A stretch of DNA of 64,000 nt, from contig PLUE01000030.1 in assembly GCA_003164785.1 (NCBI GenBank), forward strand, positions 1-64,000, given 5' to 3'. Made by a program: the position numbers and the translations under genes. The DNA comes from Gammaproteobacteria bacterium (GTDB lineage: Bacteria; Pseudomonadota; Gammaproteobacteria; Steroidobacterales; Steroidobacteraceae). Shown here one piece after another: positions 8,639 through 18,248 of this stretch. A model generated the notes under the pieces. That model searched no databases. It was not told where the DNA came from and saw only the letters and a list, made by a program, of their open reading frames with translations. Positions within the stretch are counted from its first letter, which is position 1; every line of letters begins with the position of its first letter.

Positions 8639-9739
8639 ATGGGGCTGTACCTCGGTTTGATGTCGGGAACCAGCATGGACGCCATCGACGCCGCGCTGGT
8701 CGACTTCGAGATCACGCCCCTGCGAACCGTGGCCTGCACGGCCACCCCCTTCGAGCCGGACCTCAAGCGGCGCATCGCGGCGCTCATCGAATCGCCTGAC
8801 CGCGTGAGCCTCGATGAACTCGGACAGGTCGACGTCGCGATCGCCCGGGCCTTCGCCGAGGCGGCGATGGCGTTACTGGACGTCGCCGGCATCCCAGTCG
8901 GAGCCGTGACCGCCATCGGCAGCCACGGCCAGACCATCCGGCACCGCCCGGATCTGTCCCCGCCGTTCACCACCCAGGTCGGCGATCCGAGCACCCTGGC
9001 CGAAATGACCGGCATCACCGTGGTCGCCGACTTTCGCCGGCGCGATGTCGCGGCCGGCGGCCAGGGCGCACCGCTTCTGCCGGTATTCCACGACCAGGTG
9101 TTCCGCAACGACGACGAGGATCGCGTCATCGTCAATCTGGGCGGCATCGGCAACGTCACGATATTGAGCCGCGACGCACCCGTCACCGGATTCGACACCG
9201 GGCCCGGAAACCGTTTGCTTGATGCATGGATCACGGAGCACCAGGGCCTGCATTTCGATGCGAATGGCGCCTGGGCCGCCACCGGCACCTGCGATCCTTC
9301 CCTGCTGCAGGAGCTGCTCGATGAGCCCTATCTCCGCCAGGCACCCCCCAAGAGCACCGGACGGGAGTTGTTCAACATGCCGTGGCTCAAGAGCCGTCTC
9401 GGTCTGTTCGACCGCCGCCCTCAGGACGTCCAGGCAACCCTGCTCGAGTTCACCGCCCAGACCGTCGCAGCCGCCGTGCGTCAGTACGCGCCCGGCGCGG
9501 CCGTCTATGTCTGCGGCGGCGGCGCCCACAACCTAGGATTGCTGGCCGCCATCGCTCGATTGGTCGCGCCCAATCGCGTTGCGAGCACCGCATCCTTGGG
9601 CCTCGATCCCGACTACGTGGAAGCCATCGCATTTGGCTGGTTTGCGCAGCGTACGCTGGCCGGAATGACGTCGAGCGCGGCCAGCGTCACGGGGGCCCGC
9701 AGCCCGCGTATCCTGGGTGGAGTGTATCGCTACGCGTGA
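8639..9739 (+). CDS. anmK: Anhydro-N-acetylmuramic acid kinase
   Basis: 366 aa, the normal AnmK length. The enzyme opens the 1,6-anhydro ring of anhydroMurNAc and phosphorylates it to MurNAc-6-P, returning murein breakdown products to metabolism. The N-terminus MGLYLGLMSGTSMDAID is the family signature, and VNLGGIGNVT and GFDTGPGN form the sugar and ATP site. It pairs functionally with ampD (25374-25949) in this window. The gene follows the M23 peptidase by 38 nt. A 7-bp inverted repeat (8609-8615 with 8632-8638) ends immediately before the start codon and could hinder initiation. No clear ribosome binding site is seen. Confidence 0.96.
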   Translation: MGLYLGLMSGTSMDAIDAALVDFEITPLRTVACTATPFEPDLKRRIAALIESPDRVSLDELGQVDVAIARAFAEAAMALLDVAGIPVGAVTAIGSHGQTIRHRPDLSPPFTTQVGDPSTLAEMTGITVVADFRRRDVAAGGQGAPLLPVFHDQVFRNDDEDRVIVNLGGIGNVTILSRDAPVTGFDTGPGNRLLDAWITEHQGLHFDANGAWAATGTCDPSLLQELLDEPYLRQAPPKSTGRELFNMPWLKSRLGLFDRRPQDVQATLLEFTAQTVAAAVRQYAPGAAVYVCGGGAHNLGLLAAIARLVAPNRVASTASLGLDPDYVEAIAFGWFAQRTLAGMTSSAASVTGARSPRILGGVYRYA

Positions 9740-9803
9740 ACGTCGCCGAAAGCCGCGTGGTTTCATGAAGTTGTCGTACCCAGACCCGCACACTGGCGCC
9801 CCT

Positions 9804-11882
9804 ATGAATGACATCGACCTGCAGACTCCCCAGCTCTACATCAACCGCGAGTTGTCGTTCCTCGAATTCAATCACCGGGTCTTGGAGCAGGCCAAGGACG
9901 TCCGCATCCCATTGATGGAGCGGGTGAAGTTCCTCTGCATCTCGTGCGCGAATCTGGATGAATTCTTCGAAATTCGCGTGGCCGGCCTGAAGGAGCTCAT
10001 CGAGGCCGGCGCCCTGCAGACACCGATGGACGGTCTGTCGGTCCCCGAGACCCTCAAGGCCATCCGTGATCGCGCGGTTCGGCTGGTCGATGAGCAATAC
10101 CAGCTTCTGAATGACTCACTCCTGCCGGAACTGGCCAAGAACGGGGTCGTATTCCTGACACCGGACACCTGGACGGAAGCGCAATCCGAGTGGCTGGCCG
10201 ACTATTTCGGCCGCCAGGTCGAGCCCGTCCTGAGCCCACTGGCACTGGATCCGGCGCGACCGTTTCCCAAGATCCTCAACAAAAGCCTCAACTTTGCGGT
10301 CGTGGTCGAAGGCGAGGATGGCTTTGGCCGCAACAGCGGCCTGGCGGTGGTGCAGGCCCCGCGCTCCCTGCCGCGGCTCATCCGGCTTCCCGACGAACTG
10401 GGAAGCCGTCACTTCGTCTTTCTCGGCACCATCGTCGAGGCGTTCGTCTCGCGACTGTTCGGCGGCATGCGGATGCGCGGCTGCTATCAGTTCCGCGTGA
10501 CGCGCAACAGCGATTTGTTCGTCGAACAGGAAGAGGTCGACGATCTGCTGCGCGCCGTCGAGGGCGAATTGGCGCAACGTCGCTACGGAGATGCGGTGCG
10601 CCTCGAAACGGCGCACGACTGCCCGGAAGAAATCCTCGCTTACCTGCTCCAACAGTTCGGCCTCAGCGGCGAAGATCTCTACAAGGTATCGGGACCGGTC
10701 AATCTCAATCGGTTGATGGCGGTCTATGACCTGGTCGATCGCACGGAATTGAAGTATGCCGCCTTCACACCGAGCATTCCGGAGCGGCTGAAGATCGCGG
10801 GCGACCTCTTTGCGACGCTGCGCTCCGGCGACGTGCTCCTGCACCACCCCTTTCAGAGCTTCGGCCCGGTCATGGACTTCATCAAGCAGGCCGCCAGCGA
10901 CCCCCAGGTGCTCGCCATCAAGCAGACGTTGTACCGAGCCGGCAGCGATTCGGCCATCGTCAGTGCGCTGGCCGATGCCGCCGCGGCCGGCAAGGACGTG
11001 ACCGTCATCATCGAACTGCGCGCACGGTTCGATGAGGAAGCGAATATCGAACTCGCCAACAAATTGCAGGAGGCCGGCGCGCACGTGATGTACGGCGTGT
11101 TCGGCTACAAGACGCACGCCAAGCTCGTCATGGTCGTGCGCCGCGAGGAAAAAGGCCTGCGGCGCTACTGTCACCTGGGCACGGGCAACTACCATCCGAA
11201 GACCGCCCGCCTGTACACGGATTACGGACTGATGACCGCCGATGAGTCCATCGGCGAGGACATCCACGAGATTTTCCTGCAGCTCACCGGGCTTACCCGG
11301 GTGCCGCGTCTGCGCAAGCTGCTGCAAGCGCCGTTCAGCCTGCACTCGGCGCTCGTCGCCAAAATCGTACGCGAGACCGAACACGCCAGGGCCGGGAAGC
11401 CGGCGCGAATCATCGCCAAGTTGAACGCACTCACCGAGCCCACCGTGATACAGGCGCTGTATCGCGCGTCGCGCGCCGGTGTGGACATCGATTTGATCGT
11501 GCGTGGGGTCTGTTGTCTTCGACCGGGAGTCGCCGGCGTATCCGAACGGATCAAGGTGCGGTCCATCGTGGGCCGCTTCCTCGAACATTCGCGCGTCTAT
11601 TACTTCGAGAACGACGGCGCGCGCGAGATTTACTGCGGCAGCGCGGACTGGATGGACCGGAATTTGTTCCGGCGCATCGAGGTCGCGTTTCCCATCGAAG
11701 CGCCGGATCTGCAGAAGCGCATTGCGGACGATCTCAATCTGTACCTGTCCGACGACTGCAACGCCTGGACCCTGGCATTCGATGGGCATTACGCGCGGGC
11801 CGGAACGGCCTTCGAGGTCAACGCCCAGGCGCGACTGCTGACCCAGTACGACGACCGTCCGTCACCGCTCACGGAATCGTGA
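9804..11882 (+). CDS. ppk: Polyphosphate kinase 1
   Basis: 692 aa, matching the PPK1 family. It reversibly polymerises the gamma-phosphate of ATP into polyphosphate. The N-terminal domain begins with YINRELSFLEFNHRVL. The two phospholipase-D-like catalytic domains are seen at GYKTHAKLVMVVRRE and YCHLGTGNYHPKTARLY, which include the active-site histidines. The open frame extends upstream to 9717. I prefer ATG 9804 (MNDIDLQTPQLYINREL) because the extra residues do not look conserved; ATG 9765 is possible. The gene converges on ppx across a 52-nt gap containing a hairpin, so synthesis and breakdown of polyphosphate are encoded side by side. Confidence 0.96.
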   Translation: MNDIDLQTPQLYINRELSFLEFNHRVLEQAKDVRIPLMERVKFLCISCANLDEFFEIRVAGLKELIEAGALQTPMDGLSVPETLKAIRDRAVRLVDEQYQLLNDSLLPELAKNGVVFLTPDTWTEAQSEWLADYFGRQVEPVLSPLALDPARPFPKILNKSLNFAVVVEGEDGFGRNSGLAVVQAPRSLPRLIRLPDELGSRHFVFLGTIVEAFVSRLFGGMRMRGCYQFRVTRNSDLFVEQEEVDDLLRAVEGELAQRRYGDAVRLETAHDCPEEILAYLLQQFGLSGEDLYKVSGPVNLNRLMAVYDLVDRTELKYAAFTPSIPERLKIAGDLFATLRSGDVLLHHPFQSFGPVMDFIKQAASDPQVLAIKQTLYRAGSDSAIVSALADAAAAGKDVTVIIELRARFDEEANIELANKLQEAGAHVMYGVFGYKTHAKLVMVVRREEKGLRRYCHLGTGNYHPKTARLYTDYGLMTADESIGEDIHEIFLQLTGLTRVPRLRKLLQAPFSLHSALVAKIVRETEHARAGKPARIIAKLNALTEPTVIQALYRASRAGVDIDLIVRGVCCLRPGVAGVSERIKVRSIVGRFLEHSRVYYFENDGAREIYCGSADWMDRNLFRRIEVAFPIEAPDLQKRIADDLNLYLSDDCNAWTLAFDGHYARAGTAFEVNAQARLLTQYDDRPSPLTES

Positions 11883-11904
11883 AGCTCAACCCGGCGCATG
11901 GCCG

Positions 11905-11929
11905 GCGCCCGCGAACCTCACGCGGGCGC
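11905..11929. terminator. Hairpin between convergent ppk and ppx
   Basis: GCGCCCGCG and CGCGGGCGC form a perfect 9-bp stem around the 7-nt loop AACCTCA, midway between the two stop codons. It could act on both strands. There is no T-run on either side, so it may only pause polymerase or protect 3' ends. Confidence 0.5.
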
Positions 11930-11934
11930 GGGGC

Positions 11935-13431
11935 TCACTCGCTGTTGAGCCGGAATCCCGCTTCCTTCAGATAGCCGCGCTCCTGCTCGAGGTCCTCCAG
12001 AGTCAACGGATGTTCCTTCATCCAACGGGCCGGCAATTCCAGCGTCAAATTGCGGCCCTTGACCCGTAGCCGGACGTCCGGAAGCGGTTGCGGGCTGCGG
12101 CCACGGTGCAGCAGCACCGCCAGGCGCAGCAGGACGATGAGAAACTCGGCGTGACGATCCCACGGCGTCACCAGATCCTCGAGCGCCTCCTGCGACAATT
12201 GGCGCCGATGTCCTCCGACGAGTGCCGACAGCAACAACTGCTCCTCGCGGGGAAACCCCGGCATGTCCGCGTGCTGCATGAGATAGGCGCTGTGCCGATG
12301 GTATTTTGAATGCGCGATGTCGAGCCCCGACTCGTGCAGGCGGGCCGCCCAGCGCAGCACCAACTCGGCCAGCGGGTCCTCGAGCCCCCAGTCATTCTTG
12401 ACTTGCGCGAGCAGCTTGATGGCGGTCGCCTCGACCCGGTCAGCCTGCAGCGAGTCGACGTGGTAGCGCTTCTCCATGGCACGCACGCTGCGCACGCGCG
12501 CATCCTCGTCGGTGAAGCGCCCCATGAGGTCGTACAGCAGACCCTCGCGCATCGCCCCTTCGGCCACACGAACGCGGTCGATCCCGAGGTTCTCGACGAC
12601 CTCCAACAGGATCGCCAACCCGGCCGGAAAAACCGCCGCGCGCTCCACGTCCACGTCCGGCAGGTCCAATTCGTCGACATGACCGGCAGCGATGACCCGG
12701 TCGGCCAGCGTACGTAGATTGTCGAGCGTGATGCGCGGGGAGTCCGGACTGAGTCGCCGGATCACGTCGGCGATCACGCGCACCGTGCCGGAGCTGCCGA
12801 AGGCCTGGACCCAGCCGAGCTTTTTGTAGGCCTCGACGATGGGCTCCAGTTCGAGCCTCACGGACGTGCGCGCCCGTTCGAAACGCCGATCCGAGATCCT
12901 GCCGTCGTCGAAGCATATCGTCGTGAGTCCCACGCAACCCACGGACAAACTCTCCAGCAGCAACGGGTTCAGTCCCTCGCCGATCACGGCTTCGGTCGAG
13001 CCGCCCCCGATGTCGATGACCAGTCGCTTGTCCGGGCTCGACGGGCTGGTATGCACCACGCCAGAATAGATCAGGCGCGCCTCTTCGAGGCCGGAAATGA
13101 TTTCGATGGGATGACCGAGCGCAGCGCGGGCGCGCTCCAGAAACCAGCGTTTGCGCTTGGCACGGCGCAGGGCATTGGTGCCGACCACACGCACACTGTC
13201 GGCATTCATCGCGCGCAGGCGCTGCCCGAACCGCTCGAGGCATCGCAGCGCACGCTCGGTCGCCGCCTCGTCGAGCCGCCCACCGTCGTTCAGGCCGGCG
13301 GCAAGGCGCACCATTTCGCGCAGTCGATCGAGGATGACGAGCTGGCCGTGCGAATACCGCGCGACGACCATGTGGAAGCTGTTCGAGCCCAGATCGACGG
13401 CGGCGAGCACGTCGGGCACACGCCCGGCCAC
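11935..13431 (-). CDS. ppx: Exopolyphosphatase (Ppx/GppA family)
   Basis: 498 aa. It removes terminal phosphates from polyphosphate; family members may also hydrolyse pppGpp. The ASKHA fold motifs are clear: AAVDLGSNSFHMVVAR (phosphate 1), RVVGTNALRRA, GLEEARLIYSGV and VIDIGGGSTE (phosphate 2). A C-terminal HD-like helical domain follows (about residues 310-498), as in the long E. coli-type enzymes. The gene lies 15 nt downstream of erpA on the same strand and converges with ppk. The sequence does not separate Ppx from GppA activity, but the ppk neighbour favours Ppx. Confidence 0.93.
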   Translation of the reverse strand: MAGRVPDVLAAVDLGSNSFHMVVARYSHGQLVILDRLREMVRLAAGLNDGGRLDEAATERALRCLERFGQRLRAMNADSVRVVGTNALRRAKRKRWFLERARAALGHPIEIISGLEEARLIYSGVVHTSPSSPDKRLVIDIGGGSTEAVIGEGLNPLLLESLSVGCVGLTTICFDDGRISDRRFERARTSVRLELEPIVEAYKKLGWVQAFGSSGTVRVIADVIRRLSPDSPRITLDNLRTLADRVIAAGHVDELDLPDVDVERAAVFPAGLAILLEVVENLGIDRVRVAEGAMREGLLYDLMGRFTDEDARVRSVRAMEKRYHVDSLQADRVEATAIKLLAQVKNDWGLEDPLAELVLRWAARLHESGLDIAHSKYHRHSAYLMQHADMPGFPREEQLLLSALVGGHRRQLSQEALEDLVTPWDRHAEFLIVLLRLAVLLHRGRSPQPLPDVRLRVKGRNLTLELPARWMKEHPLTLEDLEQERGYLKEAGFRLNSE

Positions 13432-13446
13432 TACTCGCTCAACATT

Positions 13447-13824
13447 CTAGGCGGAGAATGAAGACCCGCAGCCGCAGGTGGTCTTGGCATTCGGGTTGCG
13501 AATGACGAACTGAGCGCCCTGCAAATCGTCTTTGTAATCGATTTCCGCACCCATCAAATATTGGGCGCTCATGGGATCCACCAACAACTGCACACCACGA
13601 TTCTCGACGCAGAAGTCACCCTCCTCCATCTTTTCGTCGAAGGTGAAGCCGTACTGGAATCCGGAGCAACCCCCGCCCGAGACGAAAACCCGCAGCTTGA
13701 GGTTCGGATTCGCTTCCTCGCGAATCAGCTCCCCCACCTTGCCGGCGGCGGCATCGGTGAATACAAGCACGTCCGGAGGCGGCGGGGCAATATCCGAAAA
13801 GGCTGCTTCTAAATTGACGCTCAT
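13447..13824 (-). CDS. erpA: Iron-sulfur cluster insertion protein ErpA (A-type carrier)
   Basis: 125 aa A-type Fe-S carrier that hands [4Fe-4S] or [2Fe-2S] clusters to apoproteins. The three ligand cysteines are present: C53 in GGGCSGF and C117/C119 in the C-terminal TCGCGSSF. I took ATG 13824 (MSVNLEAAF) because it matches family length; the open frame runs to 13881. It is co-directional with ppx (15-nt gap) and lies downstream of the DUF6776 gene. Proximity to anmK, M23 and HemJ genes is a familiar gammaproteobacterial context and favours ErpA over IscA. Confidence 0.93.
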   Translation of the reverse strand: MSVNLEAAFSDIAPPPPDVLVFTDAAAGKVGELIREEANPNLKLRVFVSGGGCSGFQYGFTFDEKMEEGDFCVENRGVQLLVDPMSAQYLMGAEIDYKDDLQGAQFVIRNPNAKTTCGCGSSFSA

Positions 13825-14026
13825 GCTTCTAGTGTACTCGGCATGCCGTGCCCAATCAAAGTGGAGAGTCGTCTTGGACACCGGTTTCTAGGGTCACCGG
13901 CCTCCGCAGCCGCTCCATGGATCAAGTTCTCTCATATTTGGGCGCCTACGGCCGTTTCAATGGTGGCTTGATCGATATCGCCGTTGACGCGCGTGTGGGC
14001 GGCGATCGAGGCATCTTCTGGCCCCC

Positions 14027-14842
14027 CTATTCAGTTTCCACTTGAACATTTTTCCCGCCGCGGGACTCCAACCCTGGGCCGGCCGCGCCTGGCAGGGCCG
14101 GTTCCGTTTCCGTTTCCATCGACATCCCTTGAGCCTTCCACACGAACGCCTGTCGGTAGCTGTGCTGCAGGTCGCGGCCGGCATGAATTTCGACACCCAC
14201 CCGTGTCGGCTCGAACCCCGGCGGCAGCTGCATGAGTTCGTCATAATCCTCGAAGTACCGAAACGCATAGGCAAGACCACCACGGCGGCTGGGCGCGACC
14301 TGGGCCAGATTCAAGGTGGAGGGTTTGCCGCGCTGCAAACCATCGATCGTCACGGTGAGGCTGCCGAACACCGATTTTTCCGGCGTGCCGGTCTGCATCA
14401 GCACGAATTTCAAGCCAAACTGTCCGAGCGTCGGCGCCGGCACGATCTGCATCGTCTGCACCTTCACGTGCACCAAGGAGTCCGGCTGTACCAAACCGCG
14501 ATAAAACGACAGATCCTGCGTGAGGCGGGCAATCTGGCTCTGCATGTCGCCGAGGCTCCGTTCCACCTGTTTATAGCCTTCCCGATCGACGCGGCGCGCC
14601 ACCTCGGCGGCCTCCAATTCGCCACGCTGGCGATCGTTCTCCGCTTCCAGACTGCGAATGCGCGTGCTCGCCGCCAGCGCCCCGCGCACCGCATCGACCA
14701 ACCGGAAGCCCGCATCGTAGCGGCCCAACTCGAATGCCGCATACAGCAGGAACAACCCCGCCAGGGCCGCCGACGCCACCAGAACGGCCTTGCGTCTCGG
14801 CGCAGGCGCCCGGACCACCAGCTTGCCGAACAAATCCGTCAT
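14027..14842 (-). CDS. DUF6776-type membrane-anchored coiled-coil protein
   Basis: 271 aa of unknown function. The N-terminus is basic (RAPAPRRK), followed by one TM helix (about 19-38), a Glu/Arg/Gln-rich coiled coil (about 58-110), and a compact beta-rich periplasmic domain (about 115-245). This topology recalls DUF6776 proteins found beside erpA and often a bactofilin gene. A cell-shape or envelope-scaffold role is only a guess from that context. No catalytic motif is visible. It is divergent from hemJ across about 100 bp. Confidence 0.75.
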   Translation of the reverse strand: MTDLFGKLVVRAPAPRRKAVLVASAALAGLFLLYAAFELGRYDAGFRLVDAVRGALAASTRIRSLEAENDRQRGELEAAEVARRVDREGYKQVERSLGDMQSQIARLTQDLSFYRGLVQPDSLVHVKVQTMQIVPAPTLGQFGLKFVLMQTGTPEKSVFGSLTVTIDGLQRGKPSTLNLAQVAPSRRGGLAYAFRYFEDYDELMQLPPGFEPTRVGVEIHAGRDLQHSYRQAFVWKAQGMSMETETEPALPGAAGPGLESRGGKNVQVETE

Positions 14843-14945
14843 GAACCGTGATTCCTGCCTTAAGTCCCATGGGGGTGAGAGACATTACACGAAGCCGGCT
14901 GCCGCGCGTTATCATCCCTGCCCCCTCAACGGCTAAGGAAGACGC

Positions 14946-15362
14946 TTGCTCTGGTTAAAGGCTTTTCATGTGATTGCGATGGTGACTTGGTTCGCGGGAC
15001 TGTTTTATCTACCCCGCCTGTTCGTTTATCACGCGGACGCCGGTGATTGGATCAGTGTCGAACGGTTCCGGGTGATGGAACGCCGGCTCTTCATGCTCAT
15101 GACCATCGGCGCCCTGCTGACCGTCGTGTTTGGCGTCGCCATGATCGTTGCCGCTCCCGGTTACCTGAAAATGGGATGGCTGCACGCCAAGCTCACGCTG
15201 GTGGCGGTGCTGATCGCGTACCACCTGGTCTGCTATAAGTTCGTGCTGGACTTCGCCCATGACCGCAGGACCCACAGCGCCAAGTGGTTTCGCATGTTCA
15301 ACGAGGTGCCGTCGCTGCTGCTGATCGGCATCGTGATTCTCGCGATCGTCAAGCCGTTTTAG
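14946..15362 (+). CDS. hemJ: HemJ-like protoporphyrinogen IX oxidase
   Basis: 138 aa, four TM helices. The family oxidises protoporphyrinogen IX to protoporphyrin IX in the inner membrane, replacing HemG/HemY. Conserved features include an early His within the first helix (KAFHVIAMVTWFAGLFYLPRL), LHAKL in the third helix, and the short C-terminal helix ending in VKPF. Start is TTG at 14946, preceded by AAGGAAG. The 3' end overlaps the convergent rppH 3' end by 14 nt. The UPF0093/CopD-like relationship is clear; the enzyme assignment rests on family knowledge. Confidence 0.88.
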   Translation: MLWLKAFHVIAMVTWFAGLFYLPRLFVYHADAGDWISVERFRVMERRLFMLMTIGALLTVVFGVAMIVAAPGYLKMGWLHAKLTLVAVLIAYHLVCYKFVLDFAHDRRTHSAKWFRMFNEVPSLLLIGIVILAIVKPF

Positions 15363-15906
15363 AGACCGGAGCGGCGCCGCCGCTCACCTCCGGCCACCAG
15401 GCCGGATATGGCGGCAGCCCGTTCGGATACACGATCTTTCCCAGATCATGCAGCGCCCGGACGTAGACCCGGCGCTTGAAATAGACGACTTCGCGTACGG
15501 GCGTCCAATAATCGGACCACCGCCAGCGATCGAACTCCGGCTCGCTGGTGCTATCGAAATGGAGTTTCGACTCGTCGGCGGTGAGTTTCAGCAGAAACCA
15601 GCGCTGCTTCTGCCCGATGCAGCGGTCGCGTACGTACTGGCGTGGCAGGCGATATCGCAGCCATCCCCGCGTCGAACCGAGCACCTCGACATCGTGCGCG
15701 TCCAGCCCGATTTCCTCCTTCAACTCCCGGAACAGCGCCTCCTCGACACGCTCACCCCGATTGATGCCGCCTTGGGGGAACTGCCATCCCCGGCCGCCGA
15801 CCCGGCCTCCCAAGAATAGTTCGCCGCCGCCATGGGTCAGAACGATGCCGACATTGGCGCGGAATCCGTCCTTGTCGATGTAGTCGGTGTTTGGCTGAAC
15901 GGGCAT
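15349..15906 (-). CDS. rppH: RNA pyrophosphohydrolase
   Basis: 185 aa Nudix hydrolase. RppH removes pyrophosphate from triphosphorylated mRNA 5' ends and so starts RNase E-dependent decay. The N-terminal DKDGFRANVGIVL and the complete Nudix box (GGINRGERVEEALFRELKEE) are diagnostic, followed by WLRYRLPRQYVR and GQKQRWFLLKL, typical of RppH rather than generic Nudix enzymes. Start ATG 15906 was chosen for homology to the family N-terminus; GTG 15924 is the alternative. No strong ribosome binding site is seen. Confidence 0.94.
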   Translation of the reverse strand: MPVQPNTDYIDKDGFRANVGIVLTHGGGELFLGGRVGGRGWQFPQGGINRGERVEEALFRELKEEIGLDAHDVEVLGSTRGWLRYRLPRQYVRDRCIGQKQRWFLLKLTADESKLHFDSTSEPEFDRWRWSDYWTPVREVVYFKRRVYVRALHDLGKIVYPNGLPPYPAWWPEVSGGAAPVSKTA

Positions 15907-15945
15907 AGCTTGCGATTGTTCCACAACACCGGGCGCTTGTGACGC

Positions 15946-17037
15946 TTAGCCGGCACCCAATTGCACGCGATTGCGTCCCAACGCCTTGGCACGATATAGC
16001 GCGGCATCGGCATCCGCGAGCAATCGGTCGGCGACCGCCTTCATATCGCTTTCGTGGCGCCCGGGCGAGACCGAGGCTACCCCCACGGACACCGTCAAAT
16101 GGCGCTGGATTTCCGCCGTCAGGGCGAAAGGTTCAGAAGCAATGACCTCGCGAATACGCTCCGCCAGCCGGGCGGCTTCGTTGGCGCTCGCCTCCGGAAG
16201 CAGAATCGCCAGCTCGTCGCCCCCGAACCGGGCCGCCGTATCCATGCTGCGAATCTGCGTATCGACCCGCTGCGCCACCTCTTTCAGCGCATTGTCCCCG
16301 GCAAGGTGTCCGTAGCCGTCGTTGATGCTCTTGAACCGGTCGATGTCGATCATCAAACACGCGATGGTGCCGGCGCGCCGCTGGGCGCGGGCCAGCTCTT
16401 CCTTCAAGCGCTGCTGCAAATAACGGCGGTTGTGCCAGCCGGTCAGGAAGTCCGTGATTCCCGCGCGCAGCAAGCGGGCTCGGTTCACCGCATTCTCCAC
16501 ACAGACCGCGGCGACCGCCCCCAGATGCGCCAGAAAATCGGTCGCGTGGTGGCGCGTGAACCGACCGGGGTCACTGCTGCCGAGACACAGCACACCGGTC
16601 GCCCGGTCCTTGCGCGGCAGCGGTATCAACGCCGCGCTCTTCAAATTGGAGCCTGCGCCGAACAGCAGATGATGATCCGCGCCCACGAAAGGCCCCAGCC
16701 ACGGCTTGTGCAGCACCGACAGCTGCGGCGCCAGGCCGACCAAGGAATCGACGAACAGAATCTGCTTGAACTCGTCCGGCCGATCACCCGAGGCAAGCAG
16801 CAAATGACGAATTTCATGCTGCGGATCGAGCAGCACGACGCTCACGGCGTCGAGCAAATAGGACTCGCGCAGGCCCAGGGCCAACGCCCGCAACAGTTGC
16901 GCCAGGGTGTCGGCGCGCAGCAAGGAGAGCTCGCGCGCCTGTGTGCGCTTTAGAATGGTTTCGTTATTGGCAGCCTCGGCCGTCATCTCGCGCAGGCGCT
17001 TCTTGAGGCTCTCGAGCTCTTGCAGCGTTTCGTCCAT
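15946..17037 (-). CDS. DUF484/GAF-GGDEF diguanylate cyclase
   Basis: 363 aa, soluble. An N-terminal coiled coil (about 1-50) leads to a DUF484/GAF-like sensor domain (about 50-200) and a GGDEF domain (about 205-360). The active site is FGGDEL near residues 271-275, and RSMD five residues before it is a proper RxxD inhibitory site. It should therefore make c-di-GMP with product inhibition. It is the only apparently intact cyclase in the window and contrasts with the two EAL proteins. It is flanked by rppH and tyrA on the same strand; the 25-nt gap to tyrA suggests co-transcription, but no shared function is evident. Confidence 0.9.
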   Translation of the reverse strand: MDETLQELESLKKRLREMTAEAANNETILKRTQARELSLLRADTLAQLLRALALGLRESYLLDAVSVVLLDPQHEIRHLLLASGDRPDEFKQILFVDSLVGLAPQLSVLHKPWLGPFVGADHHLLFGAGSNLKSAALIPLPRKDRATGVLCLGSSDPGRFTRHHATDFLAHLGAVAAVCVENAVNRARLLRAGITDFLTGWHNRRYLQQRLKEELARAQRRAGTIACLMIDIDRFKSINDGYGHLAGDNALKEVAQRVDTQIRSMDTAARFGGDELAILLPEASANEAARLAERIREVIASEPFALTAEIQRHLTVSVGVASVSPGRHESDMKAVADRLLADADAALYRAKALGRNRVQLGAG

Positions 17038-17062
17038 TCGTCCCCATGCCGTTCGTTATCGT

Positions 17063-18178
17063 CTATTCCGCTCGCGCCGCGGCGCGCACATCCAAATAGG
17101 CTCGGCCGCGATTCATGAGCGCCGTAAATTCAGCGGCGTCCTTCGTCTTCACCGCCGTCACCAGCCGCTCGATTGCCTGCTGCAAGGCGAACAAGGACTC
17201 GCCGCCATACTCGTTCAAACTTTGGATCTCAAAATACAGGTCGGGACTCTCGGCTGCCACCCGCCCGGCCACCTCCAACTGCGAATCGAAGGTCGTGCTC
17301 GAGAGCCGGGCCAGGCGCAGCGCCGCCTCGCCGCTCTCGGCGAGGGCCGTGAAGAACGCAATGTTCAAGGCGTGCGAGAGACCCAGGACGTAGGCGATCA
17401 GTCGATCGTGCTCGTCCAAACCCATGACGACGCGTTCAGCCATGGTGGGCGCGAACAGATCCTGGGCCTCCCGCAGCGCCTCGGCGTTGCCCAAATCGAT
17501 GAAAATCACGTGCCGGCCCGACAGCAATTCGGTATCGGGACCGAACATGGGATGCAACGACGTCACTCGACAGCCCGCCTTGACCAGTGCGTCGAGTCCG
17601 GCCCGCAGGGGGGTTTTCAACGACCCGAGATCGAAAATGAGCCCGCGCGGGGCGCGCTTGGCCAAAGCCATCAACAAGCCGGTGGTGACGCTCAATGGCG
17701 TCGCCAGCACGATCAGGTCGAAATCCAGCGCATCGTGCTCCCAATCGTCCAGCTGCTCGAATCCCGGCAATGACCCGCTTGGGTCCGCGATGCTGACCCG
17801 GAAGCCCTGCGATGCCAGGAAATCCGCAAACCAGCCGCCCATCTTGCCGCAGCCGCCGATGACCAACGCCCGTTTGCCGCTGCCATGGGCATGCGCGGCC
17901 ACGCGCGCATGCTCTTGAGTCGCCAAGGACGACTGGATCAATTGACGCAGCAACGACTCGGCGAGATCGGCAGATATGTTCAATCGTTCGGCGGTGGTGC
18001 GAGCCCGCAAAATGACCTCCCGCTCACGCCCGAAGTCGCGCGTGGCACGGCCCGTTGCCCGTTTGACCGCAGCCACCTGCTCGCTAAGCGCCTGGCGGCG
18101 GGCAACCAGGACGAGCAGCTGCTCATCGAGTTCGGTCAATGTGTTTCGCAATTCGTCGAGCGTCATGATCCTTCCCAT
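17063..18178 (-). CDS. tyrA: Bifunctional chorismate mutase / prephenate dehydrogenase (T-protein)
   Basis: 371 aa, the length of enterobacterial T-protein. Residues ~5-95 form an AroQ-class chorismate mutase ([24 protein letters not shown]). Residues ~105-371 form an NAD-dependent prephenate dehydrogenase starting with the Rossmann motif [10 protein letters not shown] and containing LHPMFGPD with its conserved His. Together they convert chorismate through prephenate to 4-hydroxyphenylpyruvate for tyrosine. Start ATG 18178 has GGGGAG nine nt upstream; ATG 18166 is possible. The longer open frame to 18376 runs into pdxH regulatory sequence. It is divergent from pdxH. Confidence 0.92.
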   Translation of the reverse strand: MGRIMTLDELRNTLTELDEQLLVLVARRQALSEQVAAVKRATGRATRDFGREREVILRARTTAERLNISADLAESLLRQLIQSSLATQEHARVAAHAHGSGKRALVIGGCGKMGGWFADFLASQGFRVSIADPSGSLPGFEQLDDWEHDALDFDLIVLATPLSVTTGLLMALAKRAPRGLIFDLGSLKTPLRAGLDALVKAGCRVTSLHPMFGPDTELLSGRHVIFIDLGNAEALREAQDLFAPTMAERVVMGLDEHDRLIAYVLGLSHALNIAFFTALAESGEAALRLARLSSTTFDSQLEVAGRVAAESPDLYFEIQSLNEYGGESLFALQQAIERLVTAVKTKDAAEFTALMNRGRAYLDVRAAARAE

Positions 18179-18248
18179 TTTTGCCGGCTCCCCTTTTACG
18201 GTGCGCGCACCGCTACCGCAAGCGGCACCGCCCGGATACCATCTCCGC

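Noticed and set aside
13825-14026. Possible bactofilin remnant between erpA and the DUF6776 gene (a short minus-strand frame reading ...AAHTRVNGDID...).
   Set aside because: The match covers only about a dozen residues, has no start and is followed by a stop; a plus-strand frame over the same bases also gives bactofilin-like FNGGL by chance. Too little to call.
17976-18248. Longer pdxH beginning inside tyrA.
   Set aside because: It would run antisense through the tyrA start; ATG 18249 gives the normal family N-terminus and length.
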